Origin: Cellulomonas sp. Leaf334
Lineage (GTDB): Bacteria; Actinomycetota; Actinomycetes; Actinomycetales; Cellulomonadaceae
Length of the DNA: 64,000 nucleotides
Reading direction: 5' to 3'
Assembly (NCBI RefSeq): GCF_001424195.1
Contig: NZ_LMOO01000001.1
Coordinates: 1,407,383 to 1,471,382 of the forward strand
Part shown: one piece after another, positions 17,344 through 27,229 of the stretch
Numbering within the stretch: position 1 is the stretch's first letter
How the letters are laid out: each line of letters starts with the position of its first letter
Position numbers and translations under genes: made by a program
The notes under the pieces: model-generated
What the model saw: the letters and a program-made list of their open reading frames with translations, nothing else
What the model was told of the DNA's origin: nothing
The model's database searches: none

Positions 17344-18692
17344 TACAGCGCCAGCCGGTGCAGGACGACGTCCGCGAGCTCGTGGGCCACCCGGTCGGCC
17401 TCCGCCTGCGTGCCCGCCTCGACCATGACCCGGACGAGGTCCTCGGTTCCCGACGAGCGCAGGAGAACCCGACCGGTGCTGCCCAGACCGGACTCGGCGG
17501 TCCGCACCGCGTCCAGGAGCGACTCGTCCGACGACGCGCGGCGCTTGTCGACGCCCGGCACGTTGACGAGGGTCTGCGGCAGCCGCCGGACGACCCCGGC
17601 GAGGTCGGCGATGGTCGTCCCCGTCTGGGCCACGCGCGCGGCCAGCTGGAGCGCGGTCAGAACACCGTCGCCGGTGGTCGCGTGCGCCGCCATGATGATG
17701 TGCCCGGACTGCTCGCCGCCGAGGGAGTACCCCCCGGCACGCATCGCCTCGAGGACGTACCGGTCGCCGACCGCGGTGTCGATCGTCACGATCCCGGCCT
17801 GCGTCATCGCGATCTTCAGGCCGAGGTTGCTCATGACGGTGGTGACCAGGGTGTCGGCCACGAGGTCGCCACGGTCGCGCATCGCGATCGCGAGGATCCC
17901 CATGATCTGGTCGCCGTCGACCAGGTTGCCCGACGCGTCGACGGCCAGGCACCGGTCGGCGTCCCCGTCGAACGCGACCCCGAGGTCCGCCTCGGACGCC
18001 ACGACGGCCGCCTGCAGCTGCTCCGGGTGCGTGGAGCCGCACTTCTCGTTGATGTTGCGACCGTCGGGCGAGGCGTTGATCACGACGACGTCGGCACCGG
18101 CCGCGCGCAGCGTCGCGGGACCGACCTCGCTCGCCGCACCGTTCGCGCAGTCGACCGCGATGCGCAGACCCGTCAGCGGGACGTCGATGGTCCCGACGAG
18201 GTGCTCGATGTACTGCTCACCGGCCCGGCCGGTGTCGACGCGGATGCGCCCGACGTCGCCGCCGAGCGGCCTCTCCCAGTGCTCGCCCATGCGCGCCTCG
18301 ATGGCGGCCTCGAGCTCGTCATCGAGCTTGTGCCCGCCCTTGGCCAGGAACTTGATGCCGTTGTCGGGCATCGGGTTGTGCGACGCCGAGAGCACCACGC
18401 CGATGTCGACGCCGAGGGCGGCGGTCAGGAACGCGACCGCGGGCGTCGGCAGCACCCCGACGTTGTTGACGTCCACGCCCGCCGAGGCGAGCCCGGCCGA
18501 CACGGCGGCCGCGAGGAACTCCCCCGACGCGCGGCTGTCACGTCCGACGATCGCCCGCGGCCGGTGCCCGTCGAACTGTCCCAGCGAGCCGAGGACGTGC
18601 GCGGCCGCGACCGAGAGGTCGAGCGCGAGCTCGGCGGTGACGTCCTTGTTGGCGAGCCCACGCACGCCGTCGGTCCCGAACAGTCGGCCCAT
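17343..18692 (-). CDS. glmM: phosphoglucosamine mutase
   Basis: The 449-residue enzyme converts glucosamine-6-P to glucosamine-1-P on the way to UDP-GlcNAc, the step after GlmS. It begins [13 protein letters not shown], has the phosphoserine loop [11 protein letters not shown], the metal-binding DGDADR and the C-terminal phosphate loop [17 protein letters not shown] lies 8 bases before the ATG. It is separated from rpsI by a strong terminator and followed directly by def. Confidence 0.97.
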   Translation of the reverse strand: MGRLFGTDGVRGLANKDVTAELALDLSVAAAHVLGSLGQFDGHRPRAIVGRDSRASGEFLAAAVSAGLASAGVDVNNVGVLPTPAVAFLTAALGVDIGVVLSASHNPMPDNGIKFLAKGGHKLDDELEAAIEARMGEHWERPLGGDVGRIRVDTGRAGEQYIEHLVGTIDVPLTGLRIAVDCANGAASEVGPATLRAAGADVVVINASPDGRNINEKCGSTHPEQLQAAVVASEADLGVAFDGDADRCLAVDASGNLVDGDQIMGILAIAMRDRGDLVADTLVTTVMSNLGLKIAMTQAGIVTIDTAVGDRYVLEAMRAGGYSLGGEQSGHIIMAAHATTGDGVLTALQLAARVAQTGTTIADLAGVVRRLPQTLVNVPGVDKRRASSDESLLDAVRTAESGLGSTGRVLLRSSGTEDLVRVMVEAGTQAEADRVAHELADVVLHRLAL

Positions 18693-18762
18693 GGTCAGAC
18701 TCCTTCGTCCTGCGGCGACGACGATGTCGGCACACGCCCCTCGCTGATGGTTGCAGACGTGC

Positions 18763-18800
18763 CGATGGCCCTGCTGGTCGCGAGACCAGCAGGGCCATCG
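18763..18800 (-). terminator. terminator of the rplM-rpsI operon
   Basis: A perfect 17-base-pair stem closed by a GCGA tetraloop (bases 18763-18779 with 18784-18800) starts 17 bases beyond the rpsI stop. Confidence 0.85.
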
Positions 18801-18816
18801 GGCCGAGGCGCGAGGA

Positions 18817-19305
18817 TCAGCGCTTCGAGTACTGCGGAGCCTTGCGGGCCTTCTTGAGACCGGCCTTCTTGCGCTCCACGACGCGGGCGTCGCGGGTCAG
18901 GAAGCCGGCCTTCTTCAGGGCCGGGCGGTTGTGCTCCTCGTCGATCGCGTTCAGCGCACGGGCGATGCCCAGGCGCAGCGCACCGGCCTGGCCGCTCACG
19001 CCACCGCCGGTGATGCGGGCGACGACGTCGAAACGACCCTCGACGTCGACCAGCTTGAACGGGGAGTTCACGAGCTGCTGGTGCACCTTGTTCGGGAAGT
19101 AGTCCTCGAGCGTGCGCCCGTTGACCTTCCACTGACCGGTGCCGGGGACCAGGCGCACGCGCGCGATGGCCTCCTTGCGACGGCCGAGCGCGTTCGCCGG
19201 TGCCGTGATGCTCTGACCGCGCCCCGTGGGGGCAACCGTCTCGGAGGTGTAGCTGGTGGGGGTGTCATCGCCCTCGAGGTCGATGTCGACCGTGGTCTCT
19301 GCCAC
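18817..19305 (-). CDS. rpsI: 30S ribosomal protein S9 (uS9)
   Basis: The 162-residue protein ends with the canonical [10 protein letters not shown] tail that reaches the P-site tRNA. The core starts at [12 protein letters not shown]. An acidic N-terminal extension of about 30 residues ([16 protein letters not shown]) is typical of actinobacterial S9. I chose the GTG at 19305 because GAGG lies 6 bases upstream. A GTG overlapping the rplM stop (19347) would add 14 residues. Confidence 0.93.
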   Translation of the reverse strand: MAETTVDIDLEGDDTPTSYTSETVAPTGRGQSITAPANALGRRKEAIARVRLVPGTGQWKVNGRTLEDYFPNKVHQQLVNSPFKLVDVEGRFDVVARITGGGVSGQAGALRLGIARALNAIDEEHNRPALKKAGFLTRDARVVERKKAGLKKARKAPQYSKR

Positions 19306-19343
19306 TGGTGTCCTCGCGTCCTTGTTCTCTGTACTCAGCCGGC

Positions 19344-19793
19344 TCACGCCTGCTGAGAGACCTGGGTGATCTCGAAGGGCTTCGGCTGCTGCGCCGCGTG
19401 CGGGTGCTCCGCACCGGCGTAGACCTTGAGCTTGGTGAGCTGCTGACGCGCGAGCGAGCTCTTGGGGAGCATGCCGCGGACAGCCTTCTCGATCGCGCGC
19501 TCGGGGTGCTTCTCCAGGAGGTCGGAGTAGGCCACGGCGCGCAGGCCACCCGGGTATCCGGAGTGGCGGTACGCGAGCTTGTTCTCGCGCTTGTTGCCGG
19601 TCAGTGCCACCTTGCTCGCGTTGATGACGATGACGAAGTCACCGCCGTCGACGTGGGGAGCAAAGGTTGCCTTGTGCTTGCCGCGCAGCAACGTGGCCAC
19701 ATGTGTGGCCAGGCGACCCAGGACGACATCGTTCGCGTCGATGATGTGCCAGGTCCGCTCGACGTCGCCGGGCTTCGGGGTGTACGTGCGCAC
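19344..19793 (-). CDS. rplM: 50S ribosomal protein L13 (uL13)
   Basis: The 149-residue protein starts at a GTG ([19 protein letters not shown]) and has the L13 signatures [18 protein letters not shown] and [16 protein letters not shown]. It is the first gene of the rplM-rpsI operon, with the promoter about 190 bases upstream. Confidence 0.96.
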   Translation of the reverse strand: MRTYTPKPGDVERTWHIIDANDVVLGRLATHVATLLRGKHKATFAPHVDGGDFVIVINASKVALTGNKRENKLAYRHSGYPGGLRAVAYSDLLEKHPERAIEKAVRGMLPKSSLARQQLTKLKVYAGAEHPHAAQQPKPFEITQVSQQA

Positions 19794-19982
19794 GGTCGTC
19801 AGCCTTCGTTTCGTTGCGAATCTTGTCGCGGCGGGACGTCGCAGGGTGCGGGTCCGCCGATGAATGCTCTCGTCGGCATCCAGGCGGCGAGCGGGAACGC
19901 ACCGGCCCTGCCGTTCTGGCTCGGTGCTGCGTGCTGAGAGGGCACGAGCAGCCGCCGGAACGGGGACGCACAACGACTCACC

Positions 19983-20012
19983 AGATTACCTGGCTCTGCA
20001 CCGAGGGGTCAA
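19983..20012 (-). promoter_or_regulatory. promoter of rplM-rpsI
   Basis: On the minus strand TTGACC (20012-20007) and TAATCT (19988-19983) are separated by 18 bases, a strong housekeeping-sigma promoter. It predicts a leader of about 180 bases before rplM. Confidence 0.75.
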
Positions 20013-20028
20013 AACGCGGAACTCGGGG

Positions 20029-20961
20029 TCATCCCGCGGAAGGTGGCCCGTGGCGACGGACGGGCCGCAGAGCCGCCGACGCAGCCCGCACCACCCGTTC
20101 CGTGAGGTCGTCGAGGGTCGGGGTGCGCAGCGCCCAGTGCTGCCAGTAGAGCGGTACGTCCAGGGATCGACCGGCCCGGATCTCGACGAGCGCGCCGGCC
20201 GCGATCAGCGGGGCGGCCGCGACCTCCGGCACCATCCCCCACCCGAGCCCCGCCTCGACGAGACCCACGAACGCCGACTGCGACGGCACGTAGTGCACGT
20301 TCGGCGTCACCGTGCGACGCCCCACGACGGACGCCACGAAGCGTTCCTGCAGGCCGTCCTCCCTGTTGAACGCCAGCAGCGGCGCCGCGGCGAAGACCTC
20401 CGCACCCAGACCGTCGGCGAACCAGCGGTCCCGCCGGTCGGGTGCCGCGACCGCCAGGTAGCGCATGGCACCGAGGCGCCGGACCCGGCAGCCCTGCACG
20501 GCGCGCGGGTCGGCGGTGACCGCGGCCATCACGGTGCCGTCGCGCAGCAGGTCGGCCGACAGCTCCTGGTCCTCGCGCCGCAGGTCGAGCAGGACGTCGG
20601 GGGGCAGGTCCGCGACGGCGGCCGGGAACCAGGTGGACATCGAGTCGTCGTTGACGGCGACGGGGAGCCGGCGCGACGACGGTGCGGCGCGCGGACCTCC
20701 GGGAGCGGGGACCAGCTGCGCCATCGCGTCCCGGCCGAGCAGCTCCATCTGGCCCGCCAGCCGGACGAGCACCTCGCCGTCGTCGGTGGGCCGGCAGGGA
20801 CGCGTCCGGAGCACCAGCACGCGTCCCACCTGCTGCTCCAGCGCCTTGATGCGCTGGCTGACGGCCGACGGCGTGACGTGCAGACGCTGCGCTGCCGCGT
20901 CGAAGCTGCCCTCGTGGACGACCGCCGCGAGGGCGCTGAGCTGATCGACGTCGAAGGCCAC
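20029..20961 (-). CDS. lysG: LysR family regulator, ArgP/LysG type
   Basis: The 310-residue LysR-type protein has the N-terminal helix-turn-helix (QLSALAAVVHEGSFDAAAQRLHVTPSAVSQ), as in ArgP/LysG, which activates the neighbouring lysine/arginine exporter when basic amino acids build up. It starts at a GTG, with TAGGAT 7 bases upstream (leaderless). It is divergent from the lysE-like gene with 71 bases between them, which is the standard LysG-LysE layout. Confidence 0.88.
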   Translation of the reverse strand: MAFDVDQLSALAAVVHEGSFDAAAQRLHVTPSAVSQRIKALEQQVGRVLVLRTRPCRPTDDGEVLVRLAGQMELLGRDAMAQLVPAPGGPRAAPSSRRLPVAVNDDSMSTWFPAAVADLPPDVLLDLRREDQELSADLLRDGTVMAAVTADPRAVQGCRVRRLGAMRYLAVAAPDRRDRWFADGLGAEVFAAAPLLAFNREDGLQERFVASVVGRRTVTPNVHYVPSQSAFVGLVEAGLGWGMVPEVAAAPLIAAGALVEIRAGRSLDVPLYWQHWALRTPTLDDLTERVVRAASAALRPVRRHGPPSAG

Positions 20962-20968
20962 ATGAATG

Positions 20969-21025
20969 ATCCTAATGGTTGTCCAGGATCTTGATCTGGA
21001 CTACAGGTCCTGCTCGGCCTAGCGT
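20969..21025. promoter_or_regulatory. divergent leaderless promoters of lysG and lysE
   Basis: TAGGAT on the minus strand (20974-20969) lies 7 bases before the lysG GTG. TAGCGT on the plus strand (21020-21025) lies 7 bases before the lysE ATG, with TGGACT (20997-21002) as a possible -35 at 17 bases. LysG presumably binds between them. Confidence 0.6.
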
Positions 21026-21032
21026 CGTCCCC

Positions 21033-21629
21033 ATGCCCGCTGCCGCCCTCTCGGGCTACCTCACCGCGCTCTCCCTGATCATCGCCATCGGGGCGCAGAA
21101 CGCTTTCGTGCTGCGCCAGGGCATCCGTCGCGAGCACGTCCTGCCCGTCGTGGCGGTCTGCGCCGTGGCGGACGCGCTGCTGATCGCCGCCGGGATCGCC
21201 GGGCTGGGCGCGCTGGTGACGAACAACCCCGCGGTGCTCACCGTGACCAGGTACGCGGGCGCGGCGTTCCTCCTGGTGCTCGCCGTCGGGGCAGCACTGC
21301 GCGCCCGTCGCCCGGAACGTCTCGACCCCGCGACCGAGGGGCCCGCTTCCCTCGGGGCGGTGCTGACCACGTGCCTGGCGCTCACGTTCCTCAACCCGCA
21401 CGTCTACCTCGACACCGTCGTGCTGCTGGGCTCGCTGGCCCACCAGCACGACCCGGGCGCGTGGGTCTTCGGGGCCGGCGCCGTGCTCGCGAGCATCACC
21501 TGGTTCGCCGCCCTCGGGTTCGGTGCGGCCTACCTGCGTCCCGTCTTCGCCCGGCCCCGTGCCTGGCAGGTGCTCGACATCGTCATCGCGGTCGTGATGG
21601 CGACGCTCGCCGTCACGCTGCTGGTCTGA
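21033..21629 (+). CDS. lysE: LysE-family amino acid exporter (LysE/ArgO)
   Basis: The 198-residue membrane protein has about six hydrophobic helices and the family hallmark IAIGAQNAFVLRQGI near residue 16, plus TFLNPHVYLDTVVLLGS. LysE/ArgO export lysine or arginine. The divergent LysG regulator supports this. The start is fixed by the -10 hexamer 7 bases upstream. Confidence 0.9.
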   Translation: MPAAALSGYLTALSLIIAIGAQNAFVLRQGIRREHVLPVVAVCAVADALLIAAGIAGLGALVTNNPAVLTVTRYAGAAFLLVLAVGAALRARRPERLDPATEGPASLGAVLTTCLALTFLNPHVYLDTVVLLGSLAHQHDPGAWVFGAGAVLASITWFAALGFGAAYLRPVFARPRAWQVLDIVIAVVMATLAVTLLV

Positions 21630-21632
21630 GGA

Positions 21633-23315
21633 TCAGCGCACGCGGTCGACGCGCCCCGCGTCCCAGACGGGCTCCGGCGTCTCGACGACCTCCCCGTCCG
21701 CGCCGAACACCAGGTACCGGTCGAACGTGCGGGTGAACCACCGGTCGTGCGTGACCGCCAGGACCGTGCCCTCGAACGCGGCCAGCCCGGTCTCGAGCGC
21801 CTCGGCGGAGTGCAGGTCGAGGTTGTCCGTCGGCTCGTCGAGCAGCAGCAGCGTCGCTCCCCCGAGCTCCAGCAGCAGGATCTGCAAGCGCGCCTGCTGG
21901 CCTCCGGAGAGCGTCTCGTAGCGCTGCTCGGCCGCACCGACCAGCTCGTACCGGTCGAGCGCCTTGCTGGCCTGCTCCCGGCCGAGACCCGCGCGGTGCC
22001 CCTCGCCGCGGTGCAGGATCTCGAGCAGCGTCCGGCCCACGAGCTCGGGGTGCCCGTGGTTCTGCGCGAACCAGCCCGGCCGCACGCGCGGGCCGAGGAC
22101 GACCCGGCCCGTGTGCGTCACCGGAGCGACCGGGAGGTCGTCGGCAGGCGCGTGCTCGGGGCCCGGGTCGCTGCCGCCGGCCGCCAGGAGACGCAGGAAG
22201 TGCGACTTCCCCGACCCGTTGGAGCCCAGCACGGCGACGCGCTCGCCGAACCAGACCTCCAGGTCGAACGGCTTCATCAGTCCCGTGAGCTCGAGACCGG
22301 TCGCGACGATCGCGCGCTTGGCCGTCCGTCCGCCGCGCAGCCGCACCCGGACGTTCTGCTCGCGCGCCAGCAGGGTCGGCGGCCCCGCCTCCTCGAACTT
22401 GCGCAGCCGTGTCTGCGCGGCGGAGTACCGCGACGCGAGCCCGTCGTTGAACGCGGCCTTCGTCTTGAGCGTCAGCACCAGCTCCTTGAGCTTGGCGTGC
22501 TCCTCCTCCCACCGCCGCAGCAGCTCCTCCAGCCGCGAGCGCCGGTCCTCGCGCGCCTGGTGGTACGTCGCGAAACCGCCACCGTGCACCCAGACCGCGG
22601 CACCGTTGACGCCGGGCTCCAGCGTCGCCACCTGCGTCGCGACCCGGGCGAGCATCTCCCGGTCGTGGCTGACGAAGAGCACGGTCTTGTTCGACGCGCG
22701 CAGCTTGTCCTCCAGCCAGCGCTTCGTCGGCACGTCCAGGGCGTTGTCGGGCTCGTCGAGCAGCAGGACCTCGTCGGGACCGCGCAGCAGCGCCTCCAGG
22801 ACGAGGCGCTTCTGCTCGCCGCCGGACAGCGTGCGCACCTCCCGGTGCTGCGCCGCGTCGAACGGGATGGACAGCACCGCGTCGGTGACGCGGTCCCAGC
22901 CCGCCTCCGCCTCGTAGCCGCCCACGTCGGCCCAGTCCACGAGAGCCTGCGCGTACCGCATCTGCGCGGGCTCGTCGTCGACCTCCATGATCAGCAGCTC
23001 CGCCGCCGCGAGCTCCACGGCGGCATCGCGGACGGCCGGCGACGCCAGGGACGCCAGCAGGTCCCGGATCGAGCGGTCGTCGTCGATGCGGCCGATGTCC
23101 TGCCGCATGATCCCCAGCCCACCGCTGCGACCGACGGACCCGGCGTGCGGCGCCTCGTCGCCCGCGACGATCCGCAGCAGCGTCGTCTTGCCGGCTCCGT
23201 TGGGCCCGACGAGCGCGACGCGCGCACCGTCGCCCACCCGGAACGACACGTCGTCGAGGAGAGGACGACCGTCGGGCAGGAAGTACCCGATGCCGCCGAT
23301 GTCGAGGTGGCCCAT
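21633..23315 (-). CDS. ABC-F family ATP-binding protein
   Basis: The 560-residue soluble protein has two ATPase domains: Walker A GPNGAGKTT with signature LSGGEQKR, then GSNGSGKSH with LSGGQQAR. A charged linker of about 80 residues (LEELLRRWEEEHAKLKELV) lies between them. It has no membrane domain, so it is ABC-F. These bind the ribosome E site and act as translation factors or antibiotic-protection proteins, and which applies here is open. GAGACT, a near TANNNT, lies 6 bases before the ATG. Confidence 0.9.
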   Translation of the reverse strand: MGHLDIGGIGYFLPDGRPLLDDVSFRVGDGARVALVGPNGAGKTTLLRIVAGDEAPHAGSVGRSGGLGIMRQDIGRIDDDRSIRDLLASLASPAVRDAAVELAAAELLIMEVDDEPAQMRYAQALVDWADVGGYEAEAGWDRVTDAVLSIPFDAAQHREVRTLSGGEQKRLVLEALLRGPDEVLLLDEPDNALDVPTKRWLEDKLRASNKTVLFVSHDREMLARVATQVATLEPGVNGAAVWVHGGGFATYHQAREDRRSRLEELLRRWEEEHAKLKELVLTLKTKAAFNDGLASRYSAAQTRLRKFEEAGPPTLLAREQNVRVRLRGGRTAKRAIVATGLELTGLMKPFDLEVWFGERVAVLGSNGSGKSHFLRLLAAGGSDPGPEHAPADDLPVAPVTHTGRVVLGPRVRPGWFAQNHGHPELVGRTLLEILHRGEGHRAGLGREQASKALDRYELVGAAEQRYETLSGGQQARLQILLLELGGATLLLLDEPTDNLDLHSAEALETGLAAFEGTVLAVTHDRWFTRTFDRYLVFGADGEVVETPEPVWDAGRVDRVR

Positions 23316-23418
23316 GCGCCCAGTCTCCCCGGCCACGGACCTGTCCGGACACCGGATTGTTCGTAGCGTCCCCCACTCCCCCTGGCGCCGGGGGGCGCGC
23401 GGTGCGAGGGTCGGACAC

Positions 23419-23859
23419 ATGAGTGAGACTCCTGGCACCAGCGCCGACCCCGAGCTCGGCAGCGAGGGCGACACCGACCAGCTGCCCAGCGAGGACACCC
23501 TGGTCGACCGCGGGGTCGACGACCTCCTCGACGAGGGCTACACCGTCCCGGACCGGCCGCGCTCGAACCACTACGGCGAGACCCCGTGGGAAGAGGCGCA
23601 CCGCGAGACGATCGACCAGCGGATCGGCCAGGAGGAGCCCGAGGTCTGGGAGGCCCGGCCGCGCCCCGAGCGCGACGAGTCCCGAGCCGGTCGCCTGGTC
23701 GAGGACGACGACGCCGTCGAGGCCGGCGGCACCGACGGGTTCGCCATCGACGCGGGCTACTCGGGAGGCGCCGCGAGCGCCGAGGAGGCGGCCGTGCACC
23801 TCATCGAGGAGGAGTACGTCGACGACCGCCGTTACCGCGACGACGTCGACGAGGTCTGA
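23419..23859 (+). CDS. acidic DUF5709-like protein
   Basis: The 146-residue, strongly acidic protein has the segment DQLPSEDTLVDRGVDDLLDEGYTVPDRP, which I recognise from DUF5709 proteins of actinobacteria, and ends DDRRYRDDVDEV. It has no signal peptide or membrane segment and is largely disordered. The function is unknown. It is divergent from the ABC-F gene. Confidence 0.75.
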   Translation: MSETPGTSADPELGSEGDTDQLPSEDTLVDRGVDDLLDEGYTVPDRPRSNHYGETPWEEAHRETIDQRIGQEEPEVWEARPRPERDESRAGRLVEDDDAVEAGGTDGFAIDAGYSGGAASAEEAAVHLIEEEYVDDRRYRDDVDEV

Positions 23860-23862
23860 CCC

Positions 23863-24789
23863 TCAGCCGCAGCAGCTCGCGTGGAGCAGGTCGTCGGCCG
23901 CCCGTCGCGCCCGCGTCTGCACCGCCCGCGCGCCCAGCTCCTCGTCGGGCGGGTAGCCCACCTCCTCGAGCGTGAGCCCGTGGGCGGCGACGACGTGCAC
24001 TCCCTCACCACGGCGCCGCGCGGCGAGGAGCTCCGCCGGCCAGCCCGACCCGCGACGCCCCTCCCCCACGGCCAGGCTCGCGCCGACGAGCGACCGCACC
24101 ATCGAGTGGCAGAACGCGTCCGCCTGCACCGTGGCGACCACCAGGCCCGCATCGGGACCGTCGACGGGGCGTGACCACGCGAACGCCTCGAGCGTGCGGA
24201 TCGTCGTCGCACCCTGCCGCGGCTTGCAGTACGACGCGAAGTCGTGGCGTCCCACCAGGGGCCGCGCCGCGGACGCCATGGCGTCGACGTCCAGCCCCCG
24301 GCGGTGCCACAGCACGTGCGTGCGGGAGAGCGGGTCGCGCCGGGCCGCGTCGTCGCAGATCCGGTACGTGTAGCGGCGACGCAGCGCGGAGAACCGGGCG
24401 TCGAACCCCTCGGCCGCCCGTGTCAGGGTGTGCACGACCAGGTCCGACGGCAGGATGCCGCCGAGCCGGGTCAGCAGCACCTCGTCGACCGGGCGCGACG
24501 ACCGGCCGCTGCTCTTCTCGATGAGACCCGCGGGGATGTCGACGTGCGCCACCTGGCCGCGCGCGTGGACGCCCGAGTCCGTGCGACCGGCCACGGTCAC
24601 GCGCGGCGGCCCGTCGGTCCGCAGGACGGTGCCCAGGGCGGCCTCCAGCACCCCCTGGACGGTCCGCAGGCCCGGCTGGATCGCCCAGCCCGCAAAGCCG
24701 GTGCCGTCGTAGGCCAGCTCGAGCCGCAGCCGGACGGCGGGCTCCTGCGTCGGCACGCCCACGGGCTCGCCGTCCATGCTCTCGCTCAC
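23863..24789 (-). CDS. truA: tRNA pseudouridine(38-40) synthase TruA
   Basis: The 308-residue enzyme has LELAYDGTGFAGWAIQPGLRTVQGVLE, the catalytic aspartate loop AGRTDSGVHARGQ and RRRYTYRI. It isomerises U38-U40 in the tRNA anticodon arm. I favour the GTG at 24789, with TACCGT 8 bases upstream, over the ATG at 24777. It lies far from rplQ and rplM, its usual neighbours in many genomes. Confidence 0.93.
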   Translation of the reverse strand: MSESMDGEPVGVPTQEPAVRLRLELAYDGTGFAGWAIQPGLRTVQGVLEAALGTVLRTDGPPRVTVAGRTDSGVHARGQVAHVDIPAGLIEKSSGRSSRPVDEVLLTRLGGILPSDLVVHTLTRAAEGFDARFSALRRRYTYRICDDAARRDPLSRTHVLWHRRGLDVDAMASAARPLVGRHDFASYCKPRQGATTIRTLEAFAWSRPVDGPDAGLVVATVQADAFCHSMVRSLVGASLAVGEGRRGSGWPAELLAARRRGEGVHVVAAHGLTLEEVGYPPDEELGARAVQTRARRAADDLLHASCCG

Positions 24790-24878
24790 GGGTCCACACG
24801 GTAGTCCGCCGGCGCCCCGTCCCTGAGCGCCCGCACCGCCTCCTCGCCCCATCCCGCCCGTTCGCCCGCTCCGTCGCC

Positions 24879-24884
24879 TAGCGT
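24879..24884 (+). promoter_or_regulatory. -10 element of the ROK-family gene (leaderless)
   Basis: TAGCGT ends 7 bases before the GTG at 24892 and so supports that start over the in-frame GTG at 24883, which overlaps the hexamer. Confidence 0.55.
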
Positions 24885-24891
24885 GGGCTCC

Positions 24892-25659
24892 GTGCCCGAC
24901 TCCGGCTCCGACCCGTTCACGCTGGCCGTCGACTGCGGCGGCGGGGGCATCAAGGCGTCGGTCCTCGACGCGGCGGGCACCCTGCACGCACCCGCGGTCC
25001 GCGTCCCGACGCCGTACCCGCTCCCACCGGAACGTCTCGTCGCCACGATCGCGGACATCGCAGCCGGCCTCCCGCCCGCCCACCGGGTGACCGTGGGGAT
25101 GCCGGGAATGATCCGGCACGGCGTCGTCGTCGCGACCCCGCACTACGTGACCCGCTCCGGGCCACGGACAGCGATCGACCCTGCTCTGGTGTCCGCCTGG
25201 GCGGGCTGCGACATCCGTGCAGCCGTCGAGAGCCGGCTCGGGCTGCCCACCCTCGTCCTGAACGACGCCGAGGTGCACGGCGCCGGCGTGATCTCCGGGA
25301 CCGGCGTCGAGCTCGTCCTCACCCTCGGCACCGGGCTCGGCACGGCGTTGTTCGACGGGGGTGTCCTCGCCCCGCACCTCGAGCTCTCGCACGCCCCCGT
25401 GCGCTGGGGCACCACCTACGACGCCTACATCGGGCAGGTCGAGCGCGCACGGCTCGGTGACGCGCTCTGGTCCCGACGGGTCCGCCGCGTCGTGGACGGC
25501 TTCCGCCCCGTGTTCGTCTGGGACCGGCTCTACCTCGGCGGCGGGAACGCCCGACAGGTCACGGCGACGACGCTCGCGCGGCTGGGCGACGACGTCGTGG
25601 TCGTGCCGAACCAGGCCGGCATCGTGGGCGGCGTCCGGGCGTGGTCTCTGGGCCGCTGA
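24892..25659 (+). CDS. ROK family kinase, probable polyphosphate glucokinase-like
   Basis: The 255-residue sugar kinase-fold protein has the phosphate-1 loop AVDCGGGGIKASVLD, GMPGMI, the catalytic NDAEVHGAG and LTLGTGLGTALF. It lacks the ROK zinc motif (CxCGxxGC), as do the polyphosphate/ATP glucokinases of actinobacteria. It probably phosphorylates glucose, with polyphosphate as a possible donor (inference). Monocistronic. Confidence 0.8.
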   Translation: MPDSGSDPFTLAVDCGGGGIKASVLDAAGTLHAPAVRVPTPYPLPPERLVATIADIAAGLPPAHRVTVGMPGMIRHGVVVATPHYVTRSGPRTAIDPALVSAWAGCDIRAAVESRLGLPTLVLNDAEVHGAGVISGTGVELVLTLGTGLGTALFDGGVLAPHLELSHAPVRWGTTYDAYIGQVERARLGDALWSRRVRRVVDGFRPVFVWDRLYLGGGNARQVTATTLARLGDDVVVVPNQAGIVGGVRAWSLGR

Positions 25660-25792
25660 CAGCGCCGCCGGCACACCTCGCGTCGTCCCGGCCGAGCCGG
25701 CGATCCCCCCCGTCGGTCGCGAGCGCAACGGTGGGGCGTCGCGTCCGACCTGGTCGCCGGACACGAGCGTCACGCATCGACGCGTCCGCGGA

Positions 25793-26524
25793 TCACGTCC
25801 CGGCCGACACCGCCGACCGGGCCTCGACCTCGTCCAGCGCCTCGAGCAGCACGCGCGTGAACCGCGCCGGTTGCACCAGGCTCACCAGGTGGGTCGCACG
25901 CGGCACCACCACGAGCCGCCCGTCCCGGCAGGCCGCGAGGAACCGGCGCTCCTCCCCACGGAAGTGGTCGTACGCACCGTTGACCAGCCACACGGGCGCC
26001 TCGACGCGCGCCAGGTCCGCCACGGGGGTCGCGATCGACATCTCCCGCAGGACCTCGTTCGTCGCGTCGAGCGCGAAGCCCCCGGCACCGACGTCCTGGG
26101 CGCCGGTCGGCGGCAGCGCGAGGTCGACGAAGAACTGGTTCAGCCGGGCACCCCGGTCCGGCAACCGCGCGATCCCCTGCGCACCGACCGACCACCCCGC
26201 CACCAGGATGCGGTGCGGGCGTGTCGAGCACGACGCCGCCACCAGCCCGGCGACCTGCTGCGGGTGCCGTGCCGCGTGCCGGATCCCCACGTACCCCCCG
26301 AGCGAGAGCCCGACGACGAACGCCGACCGTCCGACCTCGTCGATCGCGTCCGCCACGGTGTCCACCGCCGCGTCCAGCGTGAACGGCTCACCGATCCGGG
26401 TCCCGTGGCCCGGCAGGTCCACCGCGACCGCGCGGTGACCCACCCGCTCCAGCGCCTCGACCTGCGCCCGCCACATCGTGCGGGAGGTCCGCAACCCGTG
26501 CACCAGGACGACCGGCAGGCTCAT
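25793..26524 (-). CDS. alpha/beta hydrolase
   Basis: The 243-residue protein starts VVLVHGLRTSRTMW (oxyanion hole) and has the nucleophile elbow GLSLGG, an acid in VNGAYDHF and a late histidine in RATHLVSL, so the triad is complete. DLPGHG fits the common epoxide hydrolase/haloperoxidase-like fold. The substrate is unknown. TAGAGT lies 7 bases before the ATG (leaderless). The 133 bases between it and the ROK gene contain nothing recognisable. Confidence 0.82.
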   Translation of the reverse strand: MSLPVVLVHGLRTSRTMWRAQVEALERVGHRAVAVDLPGHGTRIGEPFTLDAAVDTVADAIDEVGRSAFVVGLSLGGYVGIRHAARHPQQVAGLVAASCSTRPHRILVAGWSVGAQGIARLPDRGARLNQFFVDLALPPTGAQDVGAGGFALDATNEVLREMSIATPVADLARVEAPVWLVNGAYDHFRGEERRFLAACRDGRLVVVPRATHLVSLVQPARFTRVLLEALDEVEARSAVSAGT

Positions 26525-26569
26525 GAGACCGACTCTAGGCTCGCCCGCCGGGCGCTGCCCCGGGACGAC

Positions 26570-26603
26570 GGAAGGCCCGGGACCAGTCGGTCCCGGGCCT
26601 TCC
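26570..26603 (-). terminator. terminator of the infA-rpoA-rplQ operon
   Basis: A perfect 15-base-pair stem (GGAAGGCCCGGGACC with its complement) and the loop AGTC lie 16 bases past the rplQ stop. The symmetric stem could also stop transcription entering from the other side. Confidence 0.88.
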
Positions 26604-26619
26604 CGACGTCGCCGTCAGA

Positions 26620-27156
26620 TCACGCCTTGTCGGCGTCATCCTTGCTCTCGGCGGGCGCGTCCTCGACGGGAGCGTCCTCCACGGGCGCGTCCTCGACGAC
26701 GGCGTCCTCCACGGGCTTGTCCTCGGCCTTCTTCGCCTTCGGCGCAGCCTTCGCGGCGGCCTTGGTGGCCTCCTTCACGACGGCCTGCTTCGGGGAGAGC
26801 GGCTCGAGCACGAGCTCGATGACGGCCATCGGGGCGTTGTCGCCCTTGCGGGGGCCGATCTTGGTGATGCGCGTGTAGCCACCCTGACGCTCGGCGACAG
26901 CCGGGGCGATCTCGGTGAACAGCACGTGGACGACGGACTTGTCCTTGACGACGGTCATCACGCGGCGGCGGGCGTGCAGGTCACCACGCTTGGCGAACGT
27001 GATGAGGCGCTCGGCGAGCGGACGCAGGCGCTTGGCCTTCGTCTCGGTCGTCGTGATGCGCTTGTGCTCGAACAGCGACGTCGCGAGGTTCGCGAGGATC
27101 AGCCGCTCGTGCGCCGGTCCGCCACCGAGCCGGGGACCCTTGGTGGGCGTAGGCAT
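26620..27156 (-). CDS. rplQ: 50S ribosomal protein L17 (bL17) with acidic C-terminal repeats
   Basis: The core ([40 protein letters not shown]) fills about 120 residues. The remaining 58 are an Ala/Lys-rich stretch and then an acidic tail with repeated VEDAP units. Such tails are common in actinobacterial L17 and are not part of the folded protein. It is the last gene after rpoA. Confidence 0.95.
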   Translation of the reverse strand: MPTPTKGPRLGGGPAHERLILANLATSLFEHKRITTTETKAKRLRPLAERLITFAKRGDLHARRRVMTVVKDKSVVHVLFTEIAPAVAERQGGYTRITKIGPRKGDNAPMAVIELVLEPLSPKQAVVKEATKAAAKAAPKAKKAEDKPVEDAVVEDAPVEDAPVEDAPAESKDDADKA

Positions 27157-27229
27157 GGTCTTTACTCCTTGAGTTCCAGTGATGGGCTGTGACGGTCAGC
27201 CGTCAGGCCGACCGTCTACGTCCCCGGCG